Positions 45,192 to 53,446 of a stretch of DNA of 64,000 bases are shown here, piece by piece; positions within the stretch are counted from its first letter, which is position 1, and every line of letters starts with the position of its first letter. This stretch comes from JACVRW01 sp963850205 (GTDB lineage: Bacteria > Actinomycetota > Thermoleophilia > Solirubrobacterales > Thermoleophilaceae). The stretch is taken from positions 983,671-1,047,670 of the forward strand of contig CAWKKJ010000008.1 in the NCBI GenBank assembly GCA_963850205.1, in the 5' to 3' direction. The translations under genes and the position numbers were made by a program. Under the pieces are notes generated by a model. The model did not search any database and was not told where the DNA came from. It saw only the letters and a program-made list of their open reading frames with translations.

Positions 45192-45322
45192 GCCTGTGGC
45201 TGCGGCTGGGGTTGAGGCTCGCCGGCGGGGAGCTCGTCCGAGGGTTCCGGCTCCTCGATGGCCACGACCGGTGGCGCGACGATCTCGACCATGATCCTGC
45301 GCGATGGATCCTCGAAGCGCAT
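45188..45322 (-). CDS. 44-residue acidic, proline-rich peptide
   Basis: ATG 45320-45322 to TGA 45188-45190, the stop overlapping the next start by 4 bp. The sequence opens MRFEDPSRRIMVEIVAPPVV and ends in a run of alternating Pro and Gln (EPQPQPQPQA). Translational coupling to the following gene and the non-random Pro/Glu content support it as coding. Alternatively it is a leader peptide. No family is known. Confidence 0.45.
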   Translation of the reverse strand: MRFEDPSRRIMVEIVAPPVVAIEEPEPSDELPAGEPQPQPQPQA

Positions 45323-45366
45323 GAGGAAAGGGTAGCCCTTGGCACGAGCGTGCCACCATCGCGGGG

Positions 45367-45834
45367 ATGCCCAGTTGGTCCGAGTTCGAGCAGGAGGCGC
45401 CGGAGCTCGCCGAACGGGTGCGCAAGCGCCTGGACGCCTACGCCCACAAGACCCTGGCCACCATCCGCCGTGACGGCTCGCCTCGCATCTCCGGCACGGA
45501 GAGCGAGATCAAGCAGGGTGAGCTGTGGATCGGATCGATGTGGCTGGCCGTGAAGGCGCAGGATCTGCGGCGCGACCCCCGCTTCGCTCTCCACAGCGGC
45601 TCGGAGGACCCGCCGGGCTGGTCCGGTGACGCCAAGCTCGCCGGGGTCGCCGAGGAGATCACCGATCCCGAGCGGGTGGCGGAGATCAGCGGCGACAAGG
45701 CCCCGCCGGGCCCGTCCCACCTGTTCCGGCTCGAACTGCACGAGGTCTCGACGGTCGGCCTCAACGAGCAGCGCGACAAGCTGGTGATCGAGGTGTGGAC
45801 GCCGGGCGGCGGCGTCCGGACCATCGAGCGTTAG
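45367..45834 (+). CDS. pyridoxamine 5'-phosphate oxidase-like (split-barrel) protein
   Basis: A 155-residue split-barrel flavin/F420-binding protein: LDAYAHKTLATIRRDGSPRI, ELWIGSMWLAVKAQDLRRDP and RFALHSGSEDP are the cofactor-phosphate region. A late strand HLFRLELHEVSTVGLNE completes the barrel. Members bind FMN, F420 or haem; specific function is not clear. Faces the flavin reductase gene, the two stops interlocking (TTAG). Confidence 0.8.
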   Translation: MPSWSEFEQEAPELAERVRKRLDAYAHKTLATIRRDGSPRISGTESEIKQGELWIGSMWLAVKAQDLRRDPRFALHSGSEDPPGWSGDAKLAGVAEEITDPERVAEISGDKAPPGPSHLFRLELHEVSTVGLNEQRDKLVIEVWTPGGGVRTIER

Positions 45835-46439
45835 GCGCTCTGGCCCAGCCGCTCGTAGCGCCCGCCGTGGAATAGCAGGGGGGCGCCCACGTGGTGCCGG
45901 GCGTACTCGACCCGGCCGAGGAACAGCGAGTGGTCGCCGCCCCAGTAGGAGCGGGTGACGCGAGCGACGAAGTGGGCCAGCGCCCCGTCCACCAGCGGCG
46001 TGTCGTGGACGAGATCGAAGCGGGGCATCGGCAGCTGCTCGCCGGTGCGGCCGGCGAAGCGGTCCGACAGCTCGGCCTGGTCGGCGCAGAGCACGCTGAC
46101 GCCGTAGTGGCCCCCCTCGTGCAGCAGGTTGCACATCTTGGTGCGGCGGTCAATCGAGATCAGCACGAGCGGCGGCTCGAGGGAGACGGACATGAACGCG
46201 TTGGCGGTCATGCCGTGCACCTGCTCGGTGCCCCTGGTGGTGATCACCGTGACCCCGGTGGCGAACATGCCCAGCGTGCGCCGCAGTGCGACCGCCGGGT
46301 CGTCCCCGCGCTCGTCGGAGACGTCCGGCGCCTCGTCGCGGTCGAACTCGTCGAACGGGTTGGCCCCGATCCCGTCCGGCCCGGTGAAGCTCAGCGGAAA
46401 GTCGAACTCGGCCGGGGGGCGGGGGGCGGTGTCGGTCAT
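45831..46439 (-). CDS. flavin reductase family protein
   Basis: A 202-residue protein with ~55 extra N-terminal residues. The flavin-binding domain has GMFATGVTVITTRGTEQVHG, MTANAFMSVSLEPPLVLISI, GVSVLCADQAELSDRFAG and GGDHSLFLGRVEYARH, the FMN reductase component type of two-component monooxygenases. Last gene of the leftward operon with the DUF1989-GcvT fusion and the acyl-CoA-dehydrogenase-like flavoprotein, so it may feed reduced flavin to the latter (inference). Confidence 0.87.
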   Translation of the reverse strand: MTDTAPRPPAEFDFPLSFTGPDGIGANPFDEFDRDEAPDVSDERGDDPAVALRRTLGMFATGVTVITTRGTEQVHGMTANAFMSVSLEPPLVLISIDRRTKMCNLLHEGGHYGVSVLCADQAELSDRFAGRTGEQLPMPRFDLVHDTPLVDGALAHFVARVTRSYWGGDHSLFLGRVEYARHHVGAPLLFHGGRYERLGQSA

Positions 46440-46445
46440 CTCAGC

Positions 46446-48770
46446 TCAGGATCGCGGGCGGGTCTTGTCCGGATCGTAGAAGGGGAAGCGCACCACGGCG
46501 GCGGGGATCCGCTTCTGGTGGCCGTCGAGCTTGCCCACCTCCACCTCGGTCCCGATCTCGGAGTACTGCACGTTCATCCGGCAGAGGGCGACGTTCTTGC
46601 GCAGCGTCGGGCTGCGAGTACCGCTTGTGACCACGCCCACCCGGCGCCGGCCCACGTACACCTCGTCCCCGTGCCCGGCGGTCTCGTTGCCCTCGAGCTC
46701 CAGGCCCACCAGCGTCCGCTGCGGGTGCGCCTTGCGCTCGATCAGGGCCTCCTTGCCCACGAAGTCGTCCTCGGATTCGAGCTTCACGGCGAAGCCGATG
46801 CCGGCCTCGAAGGGGTCGACCTGGTCGTCGAACTCGTAGCCGGCGAAGATCAGCCCCGCCTCGATGCGGATCATGTCCAGCGCCTCGAGGCCCAGCGGCT
46901 TGAGCCCGTGGCCCTGGCCCGCCTCCCAGATGGCTTCCCACACCGCCGGGCCGTCGCTCGGGTGGCAGAAGACCTCGTAGCCCAGCTCGCCGGTGTAGCC
47001 GGTGCGCGAGACCACGATCGGGATCCCGTCGTAGCCGCCGATCCGGCCCACCAGGAAGCGGAACCACTTCAGCTCCTCGAGCGCAGGGTGGGTCGGCGGC
47101 GTCCACACCACCTTCTTCATCAGCTCCCGGCTCTCAGGTCCCTGCACGGCGAGGTTGTGCAGCTCGTCGGTCGTCGGCTTCAGCCACACCTTCAGCCCCA
47201 GCCGCCCGGCCAGCTCCTCGAGCCACACCCCGGTGTAGGGATCCCCGCCGATGAAGCGGAAGTTGTCGTGGGCCAGCCGGAAGACGGTGGCGTCGTCGAT
47301 CATTCCCCCGGTCTCGTTGCAGACGGCCGTGTAGGCCACCTGCCCGACCGCGAGCTTGCGCACGTCGCGGGTGATGGCCGTCTGGACGAGGATCTCGGAG
47401 TCCGGCCCCAGCACCTCCCACTTGCGCAACGGGGAGAGGTCCATGACCACGGCCTTCTCGCGGCAGGCCCAGTATTCGGCGATCCCGCCCTCGTTGTTGT
47501 AGCAGTGGGGGAGCCAGTAGCCGCGGTACTCGACAAAGCTCTTGGTGAGCTCCCCGGTCCGCGGGTGAAACGCCGTCTCCTTGGTGAGCACTGGCTCGGC
47601 CTCCGGGGTCACGCGGTGGGCGATGGCCGCCTGAAAGCGGTTCTCGGGCGAGTAGACGCGCACGTGCACGTCGGTGATCTCCCAGCCGTTGGCGGGATCG
47701 ATGTCGTCCGGGCAGGCCGACGACGCGCACACGAGGTCGCTGGCCGCCCGCAGCAGCACGTAGTCACCGGGGCGCGACCAGGGCTCGTCCATCACCAGCT
47801 GGTGGTCGCCGTCGAAGTACGTGTTGTAGAAGAAGTTGAGCGCCTCCCAGCCGGAACGCTCGGCGATTCCGTAGGGGGCGACCTGGGCGTTGAAGTTCTC
47901 GGTGCAGCTGATGTGCCCCGGGTAGCCCAGGTCCTCGTAGTACTTGGGCTGGCAGGCCAGCGCGAACATGTCGTGGCGGCCGACGGTGTCCTGCACCACC
48001 TCGACCAGCGGATCGTGTTCGACGTCGTAGAACTTCGCGTACAGCCCGGGCGTGGGGACCGCGGTGCCCATCAGGGTGCGGGTGGTCACCCCGTCCAGCC
48101 CCAGTTCCAGGCCGGCCTGAAGCTTGTGCTCGTGGAAGGCCAGGAAGTCCGAGCACTGCTTGCCCTTCACGTCGATGATCTGGATGTACTCGCCCTCGCG
48201 GACCTCGTAGGCCAGCGCCGAGGCCTTGTCGACCCGGAAGTCCAGCCGCGGCTCGGCCAGCGGTGGCGGCAGCTCGAGGTCGACCTCCTCGCGCGGGCGC
48301 GCCCGTTTGAGCTCCACGACCAGCGCGGACGCCGGCAGACGTGTCTCCTCCGGCGGCTCGCCCGGAGCCGCCACCACGGCCAGCACGTCGCGCTCGGCCA
48401 GAAACGACTGCGAGGCGCCGGCGTCGCCGTCCGGGCCGAACAGCCGGACGGCGCGCGCGTCGTGCGGCTTCAGGCCCCGTGCGTGCAGCACGCCGAGCAA
48501 GCCCTCGCCGCCCCCGTTCGAGACCAGCCCACGGAGAACGGTGGCCGGGGCGTCGGCCGCCGCGCCCAGCGCGGCGGGGTCGTCACGCCCGTCGGGGGCC
48601 AGCGCGGTCAGCTCGGCCGGCTGGCCGCCGTCCGGATCGATCACGGTCAGCCGGTCCCCGGCGCGCACCTCGACGACCGTGGCCGCGCCCGGGCGCACCC
48701 ACCAGGACTCGAAGGAACGATCGACGGGCTTGAGGCCCGCGACCAGCGGCGGTGCGGCGGGGATGCTCAC
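46446..48770 (-). CDS. DUF1989-GcvT fusion, putative folate-dependent demethylase
   Basis: A 774-residue protein from a GTG that overlaps the previous stop (GTGA). Residues about 1-185 look like a degenerate DUF1989-type barrel (SWWVRPGAATVVEVRAGDRL). Residues about 190-380 are a full DUF1989 domain (YEVREGEYIQIIDVKGKQCS, DLGYPGHISCTENFNAQVAP). Residues about 400-774 are GcvT/aminomethyltransferase-like (EYWACREKAVVMDLSPLRKW, GYTGELGYEVFCHPSDGPAV, GLEALDMIRIEAGLIFAGYE, FVGKEALIE). GcvT-fold enzymes move methyl or methylene groups to tetrahydrofolate (glycine, DMSP, sarcosine, aryl-ethers). DUF1989 is linked to urea-carboxylase loci. The substrate is unknown; removal of a methyl or aminomethyl group is the likeliest role. 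Confidence 0.85.
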   Translation of the reverse strand: MSIPAAPPLVAGLKPVDRSFESWWVRPGAATVVEVRAGDRLTVIDPDGGQPAELTALAPDGRDDPAALGAAADAPATVLRGLVSNGGGEGLLGVLHARGLKPHDARAVRLFGPDGDAGASQSFLAERDVLAVVAAPGEPPEETRLPASALVVELKRARPREEVDLELPPPLAEPRLDFRVDKASALAYEVREGEYIQIIDVKGKQCSDFLAFHEHKLQAGLELGLDGVTTRTLMGTAVPTPGLYAKFYDVEHDPLVEVVQDTVGRHDMFALACQPKYYEDLGYPGHISCTENFNAQVAPYGIAERSGWEALNFFYNTYFDGDHQLVMDEPWSRPGDYVLLRAASDLVCASSACPDDIDPANGWEITDVHVRVYSPENRFQAAIAHRVTPEAEPVLTKETAFHPRTGELTKSFVEYRGYWLPHCYNNEGGIAEYWACREKAVVMDLSPLRKWEVLGPDSEILVQTAITRDVRKLAVGQVAYTAVCNETGGMIDDATVFRLAHDNFRFIGGDPYTGVWLEELAGRLGLKVWLKPTTDELHNLAVQGPESRELMKKVVWTPPTHPALEELKWFRFLVGRIGGYDGIPIVVSRTGYTGELGYEVFCHPSDGPAVWEAIWEAGQGHGLKPLGLEALDMIRIEAGLIFAGYEFDDQVDPFEAGIGFAVKLESEDDFVGKEALIERKAHPQRTLVGLELEGNETAGHGDEVYVGRRRVGVVTSGTRSPTLRKNVALCRMNVQYSEIGTEVEVGKLDGHQKRIPAAVVRFPFYDPDKTRPRS

Positions 48771-50170
48771 GCCTTCGCGGCCGGCTCCTTGGCCTCGTCC
48801 TTGTCGGCCTGCTCGGACAGCTGCTTGGCGAGGTCGCGCTTGCCGGCGGCGTCGAGCTTCTTGACCTCGTTCTCGACCACCCTGCGGTTGTAGGTCTGGT
48901 TCCAGTAGTCGAGTGCGTCGAAGCCCAGCAGCACCGCCTTGCCCACGAACTGGCGCAGCACCTCGTTGGTCGGCCCCATAACCCAGCCGGCCTTGGCGTC
49001 GCGCACGTAGCGCTCGAGCTCCATGTCGCGCTTGTAGCCCGATCCCCCGCAGGCGTGCAGCATCTTGTCCACGTGGTGAGCGGTGTTCTTCGCCGCCTCG
49101 AACTTGATCTGCCAGGCCCAGTGCAGGTAGTCGGCCCTGGCCGTCTCGCCCGGCTCCAGCTCCCGGCGGTTGTCGTCGGTCACCCGGTCCATGGCCTGGG
49201 CCACGCTGAGGACGAACACGCGGCAGCCGTTGGTGTCCATCACGGCCTCGCCCACGTAGTCCTGGATCGTCGGGTAATCGGCCACGCGCATGCCCACGTC
49301 CACGTGACGCTTGCGCGTGGTGTGGCGCCGGGCGATGTCGACGGCCCCCATGGTGATGCCGTTCCACACCGAGGACGAGCCCACCAGGAACCAGGGGTCC
49401 ACCGCCTCGTCGTTGGAGGTGGCGCCGTCACCCAGCGGGCCGACGATCTGGTCCTCGGGAATCTGCACGCCGTCGACCTCGATCGGGCCGGACTGGTTGC
49501 CGCGCAGGCCGAGAGCGTCCCAGAGCGAGGGCTGGGCCTTCACGTGCTCGCCGTCGATGACGAAGACCGACAGGTCGTCGTAGCCCTTGAAGTCGGGGCT
49601 CGTGGTCTGCACCACGTAGAAGTCGGCGAAGCCCCCGGAGGTCGTCCAGGAGGCCTTCTTGTTGACCTTGAAGCCGCCGTTGGAGCGCTCGGCGCTCGAC
49701 GAGAACGGGTACCAGAAGTGCGATCCGGTCTCGGGATCCGAGTAGGAGAGCGTGCCGATCTTGCCGTCGTTCAGAGGCCGGATGTACTTGTCGACCAGCT
49801 CGGGGGTCGGCCGCAGCATGATCGTCGCCACCGCGCTGATGTGCATCACGTAACACATCGCGGTCGACGCGCAGCCGTAGCGGGCGAGCGTCTCGCAGAC
49901 CATCGAGTAGGCCACGTGGTTCTCCCCCAGGCCGCCGTACTCCTCGGGCACGGTCAGCGACAGAAAGCCGTTCTCGGCCAGGATCTCGAAGTTGCGGCGC
50001 GGGTACAGGAGCTCGTCGTCGGACCGCTTCGCGTTGGCCCGCAGCTCCTGCTCACACAGGTCGATCAGCTTGGCCCGCAGCTCCTTCTGGCGCTCGGTGA
50101 GAAACCAGTCCGGATCCCACTCGTAGCCAAGCCCCCAGAACGGCTCGCCGCCCCACGTCTTGTCAGCCAT
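48767..50170 (-). CDS. acyl-CoA dehydrogenase family flavoprotein
   Basis: A 467-residue protein starting MADKTWGGEPFWGLGYEWDP behind a good RBS. The family fold is seen in FLSLTVPEEYGGLGENHVAY, TGSHFWYPFSSSAER, WTTSGGFADFYVVQTTSPDF, GLRGNQSGPIEVDGVQI and LHACGGSGYKRDMELERYVR. The usual catalytic Glu region reads AGWVMGPTNEVLRQF. A ~60-residue charged C-tail (QADKDEAKEPAAKA) is extra. It could be a CoA-ester dehydrogenase or, with the flavin reductase in its operon, a flavin monooxygenase of the same fold. First gene of the operon; a palindrome lies 28 bp upstream. Confidence 0.87.
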   Translation of the reverse strand: MADKTWGGEPFWGLGYEWDPDWFLTERQKELRAKLIDLCEQELRANAKRSDDELLYPRRNFEILAENGFLSLTVPEEYGGLGENHVAYSMVCETLARYGCASTAMCYVMHISAVATIMLRPTPELVDKYIRPLNDGKIGTLSYSDPETGSHFWYPFSSSAERSNGGFKVNKKASWTTSGGFADFYVVQTTSPDFKGYDDLSVFVIDGEHVKAQPSLWDALGLRGNQSGPIEVDGVQIPEDQIVGPLGDGATSNDEAVDPWFLVGSSSVWNGITMGAVDIARRHTTRKRHVDVGMRVADYPTIQDYVGEAVMDTNGCRVFVLSVAQAMDRVTDDNRRELEPGETARADYLHWAWQIKFEAAKNTAHHVDKMLHACGGSGYKRDMELERYVRDAKAGWVMGPTNEVLRQFVGKAVLLGFDALDYWNQTYNRRVVENEVKKLDAAGKRDLAKQLSEQADKDEAKEPAAKA

Positions 50171-50197
50171 CTCTTCTCCCCGTTCGAGGCGCTCTTC

Positions 50198-50211
50198 GAA
50201 CAAATATGTTC
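50198..50211. promoter_or_regulatory. palindromic operator upstream of the acyl-CoA-dehydrogenase operon
   Basis: GAACAAATATGTTC is a near-perfect 14-bp palindrome in an A/T-rich island. It matches a site before the APC permease (53382-53394): TTC-R-AACAAAT-W-TGT is shared across 15 positions. It probably binds the same dimeric regulator, none of which is encoded nearby. Apart from this and a possible promoter, the 271-bp gap to the aldehyde dehydrogenase shows no gene. Confidence 0.6.
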
Positions 50212-50441
50212 AACAGGTTTCTACCGCATCGGACCTGTGCTGTCCATCACGTGCCGCAGGCTAGAGGTCCTCGATGTATTCGACCGCGTTGCCGGGTAGG
50301 GAAAGCGATCGGGCTCGGGGCCGGTCATGAGCTCCCCCTGAGCCTACCCGTCCGCCCGGAGCGGGCGCCGAGCCGCCGCCCGACGAGGTGACGAACGCCT
50401 CGGACGCGGAGGTCGCGGCCGCGTGCTAGGTTCGCGGCGCA

Positions 50442-51917
50442 GTGTCCGTGACGCGAGAGCTCCCAACGAAGGCGCTCATCGGCGGTGAGTGGGTCAGTGG
50501 CGGCGGCCCCGCGATGGAGGTGCGCTCCTCGTGGTCGGACACCGTTGTCAGCCGTATCGACACCTGCACCCCGGCGGACGTGGATCGAGCCGTCCAGGCT
50601 GCGCGAGCCGCTCAGCGCCTGTGGGGCGGACTGTCGCTCGTCGAGCGCGTCGAATTGGTGCGGGAGATGCACCGCGTCGTCGTGGCTCACGGCGAGGAGC
50701 TCGCCCAGATGATCACGCTCGAGACCGGGAAGACGATCTCGGAGACGCGCGAGGAGATCCACGAGTACTCGGCGCCCGCGTACCAGAAGGCGGCCGAGGA
50801 GGTGCTCCGCCATCGCGGGATGACCTTGCCCTCGACGCAGGAGCGCGCCAACAACAAACGGCTGCTCATGTCCCACCGGCCCGTCGGGGTGGTCGCGGTG
50901 ATCACCCCCTACAACTTCCCCACGGACATCGCCTCGATCGCGATCGCCCATGCGATCGCCTCTGGAAACACGGTCGTCTGGAAGCCCTCCGAGTTCGCCG
51001 CCACGAGCTGCGCGATGCTCGCGGAGCTCTTCGCGGAGGCGGGCTTCCCGCCAGGGGTCGTGAACCTCGTGCAGGGCTACGGGGAGACCGGGGCCGCGCT
51101 CGTCGAGCACGAGGGCGTCGATGCGATCTTCTTCACCGGCTCGACCGCGACCGGCGAGCAGATCAGTCGCGCGGCCGGGCTCAAGAAGCAGCTGCTCGAG
51201 CTCGGTGGCGACGGGCCGCAGATCGTCCTCGCCGACGCGGACGTCGATTCCGCCGTGGAGGGTGCGGTACTCGGAGCCTTCTACCTCGCCGGCCAGGTCT
51301 GCACCTCGGCGGAGCGGATCCTCGTGCACGAGGACGTGCACGACGAATTCGTCGAGAAGTTGAAGCGACGGACGGCGGCGGTTCGCCTCGGCGATCCGAC
51401 GGACGAGGCGACGGAGATGGGGCCGCTTTGCAACGACGCCACCTTCGCCCGAGTGACGCAGCACGTCGAGGGTGCCCGGAACGATGGCGCCGAGGTGTTT
51501 CAGTTCGGCGAGCCCGACGGCGTCTTCTATCCGCCGACGATCCTGACCGGCGTCACCCCGGACATGGAGATCGCGCAGAACGAGACGTTCGGGCCCGTCA
51601 CTCCGGTCATCAAGATCCGCTCGGCCGACGAGGCGATCGAGATCGCGAACGCGAGCGATCTGGGCCTGAACGCTTCCGTCTACACGCGCGACCTCGCGAC
51701 CGCGTTCCGCGTGGGCGAGGCACTCCAGCACGGAACGGTGAACGTCAACGAGAGCACGAACTACTGGGATCAGCTGGCGCCGTTCGGCGGGACCGGCAAG
51801 AGCGGCATCGGCCGTGAGCTCTCGCAGTGGTTCCTGAACACGTTCACCGAGATGAAGCTCCTCAACATCGACCTGAACGACACGCCCAAGGGCGACCGCC
51901 GGGTCCTCCGCGACTAG
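50442..51917 (+). CDS. NAD(P)-dependent aldehyde dehydrogenase
   Basis: A 491-residue ALDH from GTG 50442. Catalytic Cys287 lies in GQVCTSAERILVHED and the general base Glu253 in LLELGGDGPQIVLADAD. The NAD site has ITPYNFPTDIASIAIAHAIA and WKPSEFAA, then FFTGSTATGEQIS. The C-terminal NVNESTNYWDQLAPFGGTGK is typical. It resembles succinate-semialdehyde/gamma-aminobutyraldehyde-type ALDHs and would oxidise the aldehyde produced by the adjacent FAD amine oxidase. Confidence 0.92.
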   Translation: MSVTRELPTKALIGGEWVSGGGPAMEVRSSWSDTVVSRIDTCTPADVDRAVQAARAAQRLWGGLSLVERVELVREMHRVVVAHGEELAQMITLETGKTISETREEIHEYSAPAYQKAAEEVLRHRGMTLPSTQERANNKRLLMSHRPVGVVAVITPYNFPTDIASIAIAHAIASGNTVVWKPSEFAATSCAMLAELFAEAGFPPGVVNLVQGYGETGAALVEHEGVDAIFFTGSTATGEQISRAAGLKKQLLELGGDGPQIVLADADVDSAVEGAVLGAFYLAGQVCTSAERILVHEDVHDEFVEKLKRRTAAVRLGDPTDEATEMGPLCNDATFARVTQHVEGARNDGAEVFQFGEPDGVFYPPTILTGVTPDMEIAQNETFGPVTPVIKIRSADEAIEIANASDLGLNASVYTRDLATAFRVGEALQHGTVNVNESTNYWDQLAPFGGTGKSGIGRELSQWFLNTFTEMKLLNIDLNDTPKGDRRVLRD

Positions 51918-51924
51918 CGGCGTC

Positions 51925-53343
51925 GTGTTCGACGCGCCGCTGCGACCGCCCGGCGCGATCCGCGCGCACTGGTTTGAGGAACTGCTGCCGGAGACGCCGG
52001 CCCATCCGGCCCTCGACGTCTCCACACGCGCCGACGTTTGCATCGTCGGTGCAGGGTTCACCGGTCTCTGGACCGCGCTCGCGCTCAAGCGGCGCTCACC
52101 CGGCACGGACGTGGTGCTGATCGACGGAGACGTCTGCGGCGGTGGCGCCAGCGGCCGCAACGGCGGGTTCGCGATGACGTGGTGGTCGAAGTTTCCGTCG
52201 CTCCAGAAGCTGTGCGGCACGAATGCCGCCGTCGACCTCTGCCGCCGTTCGGAGGAGGCCGTCGTGGACATCGGCCGCTTCTGCGAGGAGCACGGCATCG
52301 ATGCCTGGTACCGGCAGGCGGGGTGGCTGTGGGCCGCGACGAACACAGCCCAGCTCGATGCCTGGTCGGCAACCCTCGAGGCGATCGAGCGCGCCGGCGC
52401 CCGTCCGTTCGAAAGGCTGGAGCGCGACGAGGTCGCCGAGCTCTCCGGATCACCCGTGCACCTCGCGGGCGTGCGCGAGGCCGCAGCGGCGACGATCCAG
52501 CCGGCGCTGCTGGCGCGGGGGCTCGCGGAGGTCGCGCGGTCGGACGGCGTCAGGGTGCATGAGTGGACGCCGATGACGGCTCTCGTGCGCGGCTCGAGCC
52601 CGCAGGTCGTCACACCCCGTGGGACGATCACGGCCGGCTGCGTGGTGCTCGCCCTGAACGCGTGGGCCGCAGAGCTTCCGGAGGTGGCGAAGTCGCTTGT
52701 CGTCGTCGCGAGCGACATGATCGCGACCGAGCCGCTCGGCGTGCGCGAAGAGGAGCTGACGTGGCCGCTCGGGCTCGCGGTCTCGGACTCCCGCCGGCTG
52801 ATCAACTACTACCGGCGCACCGACGACGGCCGGGTCGTCTTCGGCAAGGGCGGCGGCTCCCTCGCGCTCGGCGGACGGATCGGCGCCTCATTCCACGGCC
52901 CGTCTCCGCGACTCGACGAGGTGCGAGGCCAGTTCGGTCGGGCGTATCCGCAGCTGGCGGACACGACGATCGCCGCGAGCTGGCGCGGCCCGATCGACTA
53001 CTCGATCTCGGGGCTTCCCTTCTTCTGCCGATTGGACGGGAGCCCTGAGGTTGTCGTGTGCGCGGGATTCTCCGGCAACGGCGTCGGCCCGTCGCGCCTA
53101 GCGGGCGACCTTCTGGCGGAGATGGCCCTGGAGCGCGGCGAGGCGGACCTGCCGCCCGCACTCGGCCGGCTTCCGAGCAGCCGTCTCCCTCCCGAGCCCC
53201 TCCGCTACGCCGGCGGGCGCCTCGTCCGCGAGGCGGTCGCCCGGAAGGAGCGACTCGAGGATCGCGAGCGCAAGCCGGATGTGGTGACGCGCGCCATCGC
53301 GGGGCTCGACCCGACGAGCTTCATCGACCGCGGCACGCCGTAA
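51925..53343 (+). CDS. FAD-dependent oxidoreductase (DadA/PuuB-like amine oxidase)
   Basis: A 472-residue DAO-family flavoprotein, 7 bp after the aldehyde dehydrogenase. The dinucleotide motif VCIVGAGFTGLWTALALKRR is preceded by a ~30-residue extension. GGGASGRNGGFAMTWWSKFP is the flavin-covalent/ribityl region seen in gamma-glutamylputrescine oxidases. SWRGPIDYSISGLPFFCRLD and VVCAGFSGNGVGPSRLAGDL close the fold. It would oxidise an amine to an aldehyde plus NH3 and H2O2. A related but frame-broken gene lies at 62723-63994. Confidence 0.9.
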   Translation: MFDAPLRPPGAIRAHWFEELLPETPAHPALDVSTRADVCIVGAGFTGLWTALALKRRSPGTDVVLIDGDVCGGGASGRNGGFAMTWWSKFPSLQKLCGTNAAVDLCRRSEEAVVDIGRFCEEHGIDAWYRQAGWLWAATNTAQLDAWSATLEAIERAGARPFERLERDEVAELSGSPVHLAGVREAAAATIQPALLARGLAEVARSDGVRVHEWTPMTALVRGSSPQVVTPRGTITAGCVVLALNAWAAELPEVAKSLVVVASDMIATEPLGVREEELTWPLGLAVSDSRRLINYYRRTDDGRVVFGKGGGSLALGGRIGASFHGPSPRLDEVRGQFGRAYPQLADTTIAASWRGPIDYSISGLPFFCRLDGSPEVVVCAGFSGNGVGPSRLAGDLLAEMALERGEADLPPALGRLPSSRLPPEPLRYAGGRLVREAVARKERLEDRERKPDVVTRAIAGLDPTSFIDRGTP

Positions 53344-53370
53344 CCGCTCCTTCGAGGCGTCGGCAGCCCG

Positions 53371-53399
53371 TTGCAAACCTTCAAACAAATTTGTATGGT
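53371..53399 (+). promoter_or_regulatory. promoter with operator in the spacer, APC permease
   Basis: TTGCAA (53371-53376) and TATGGT (53394-53399) are spaced by exactly 17 bp, a good -35/-10 pair. The perfect palindrome ACAAATTTGT (53385-53394) lies in the spacer, so a bound protein would block RNA polymerase: simple repression is implied. The palindrome matches the site at 50198-50211. Confidence 0.65.
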
Positions 53400-53446
53400 C
53401 GCCCAGGTGGCGTCCACTGGGGCGCCCGAGTCGCGAGGGAGGCTGC

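Noticed and set aside
45891..48893. A ~1000-codon plus-strand frame antisense to the DUF1989-GcvT gene
   Set aside because: Same composition artefact; no recognisable domain, and the minus strand has full motif content and good starts.
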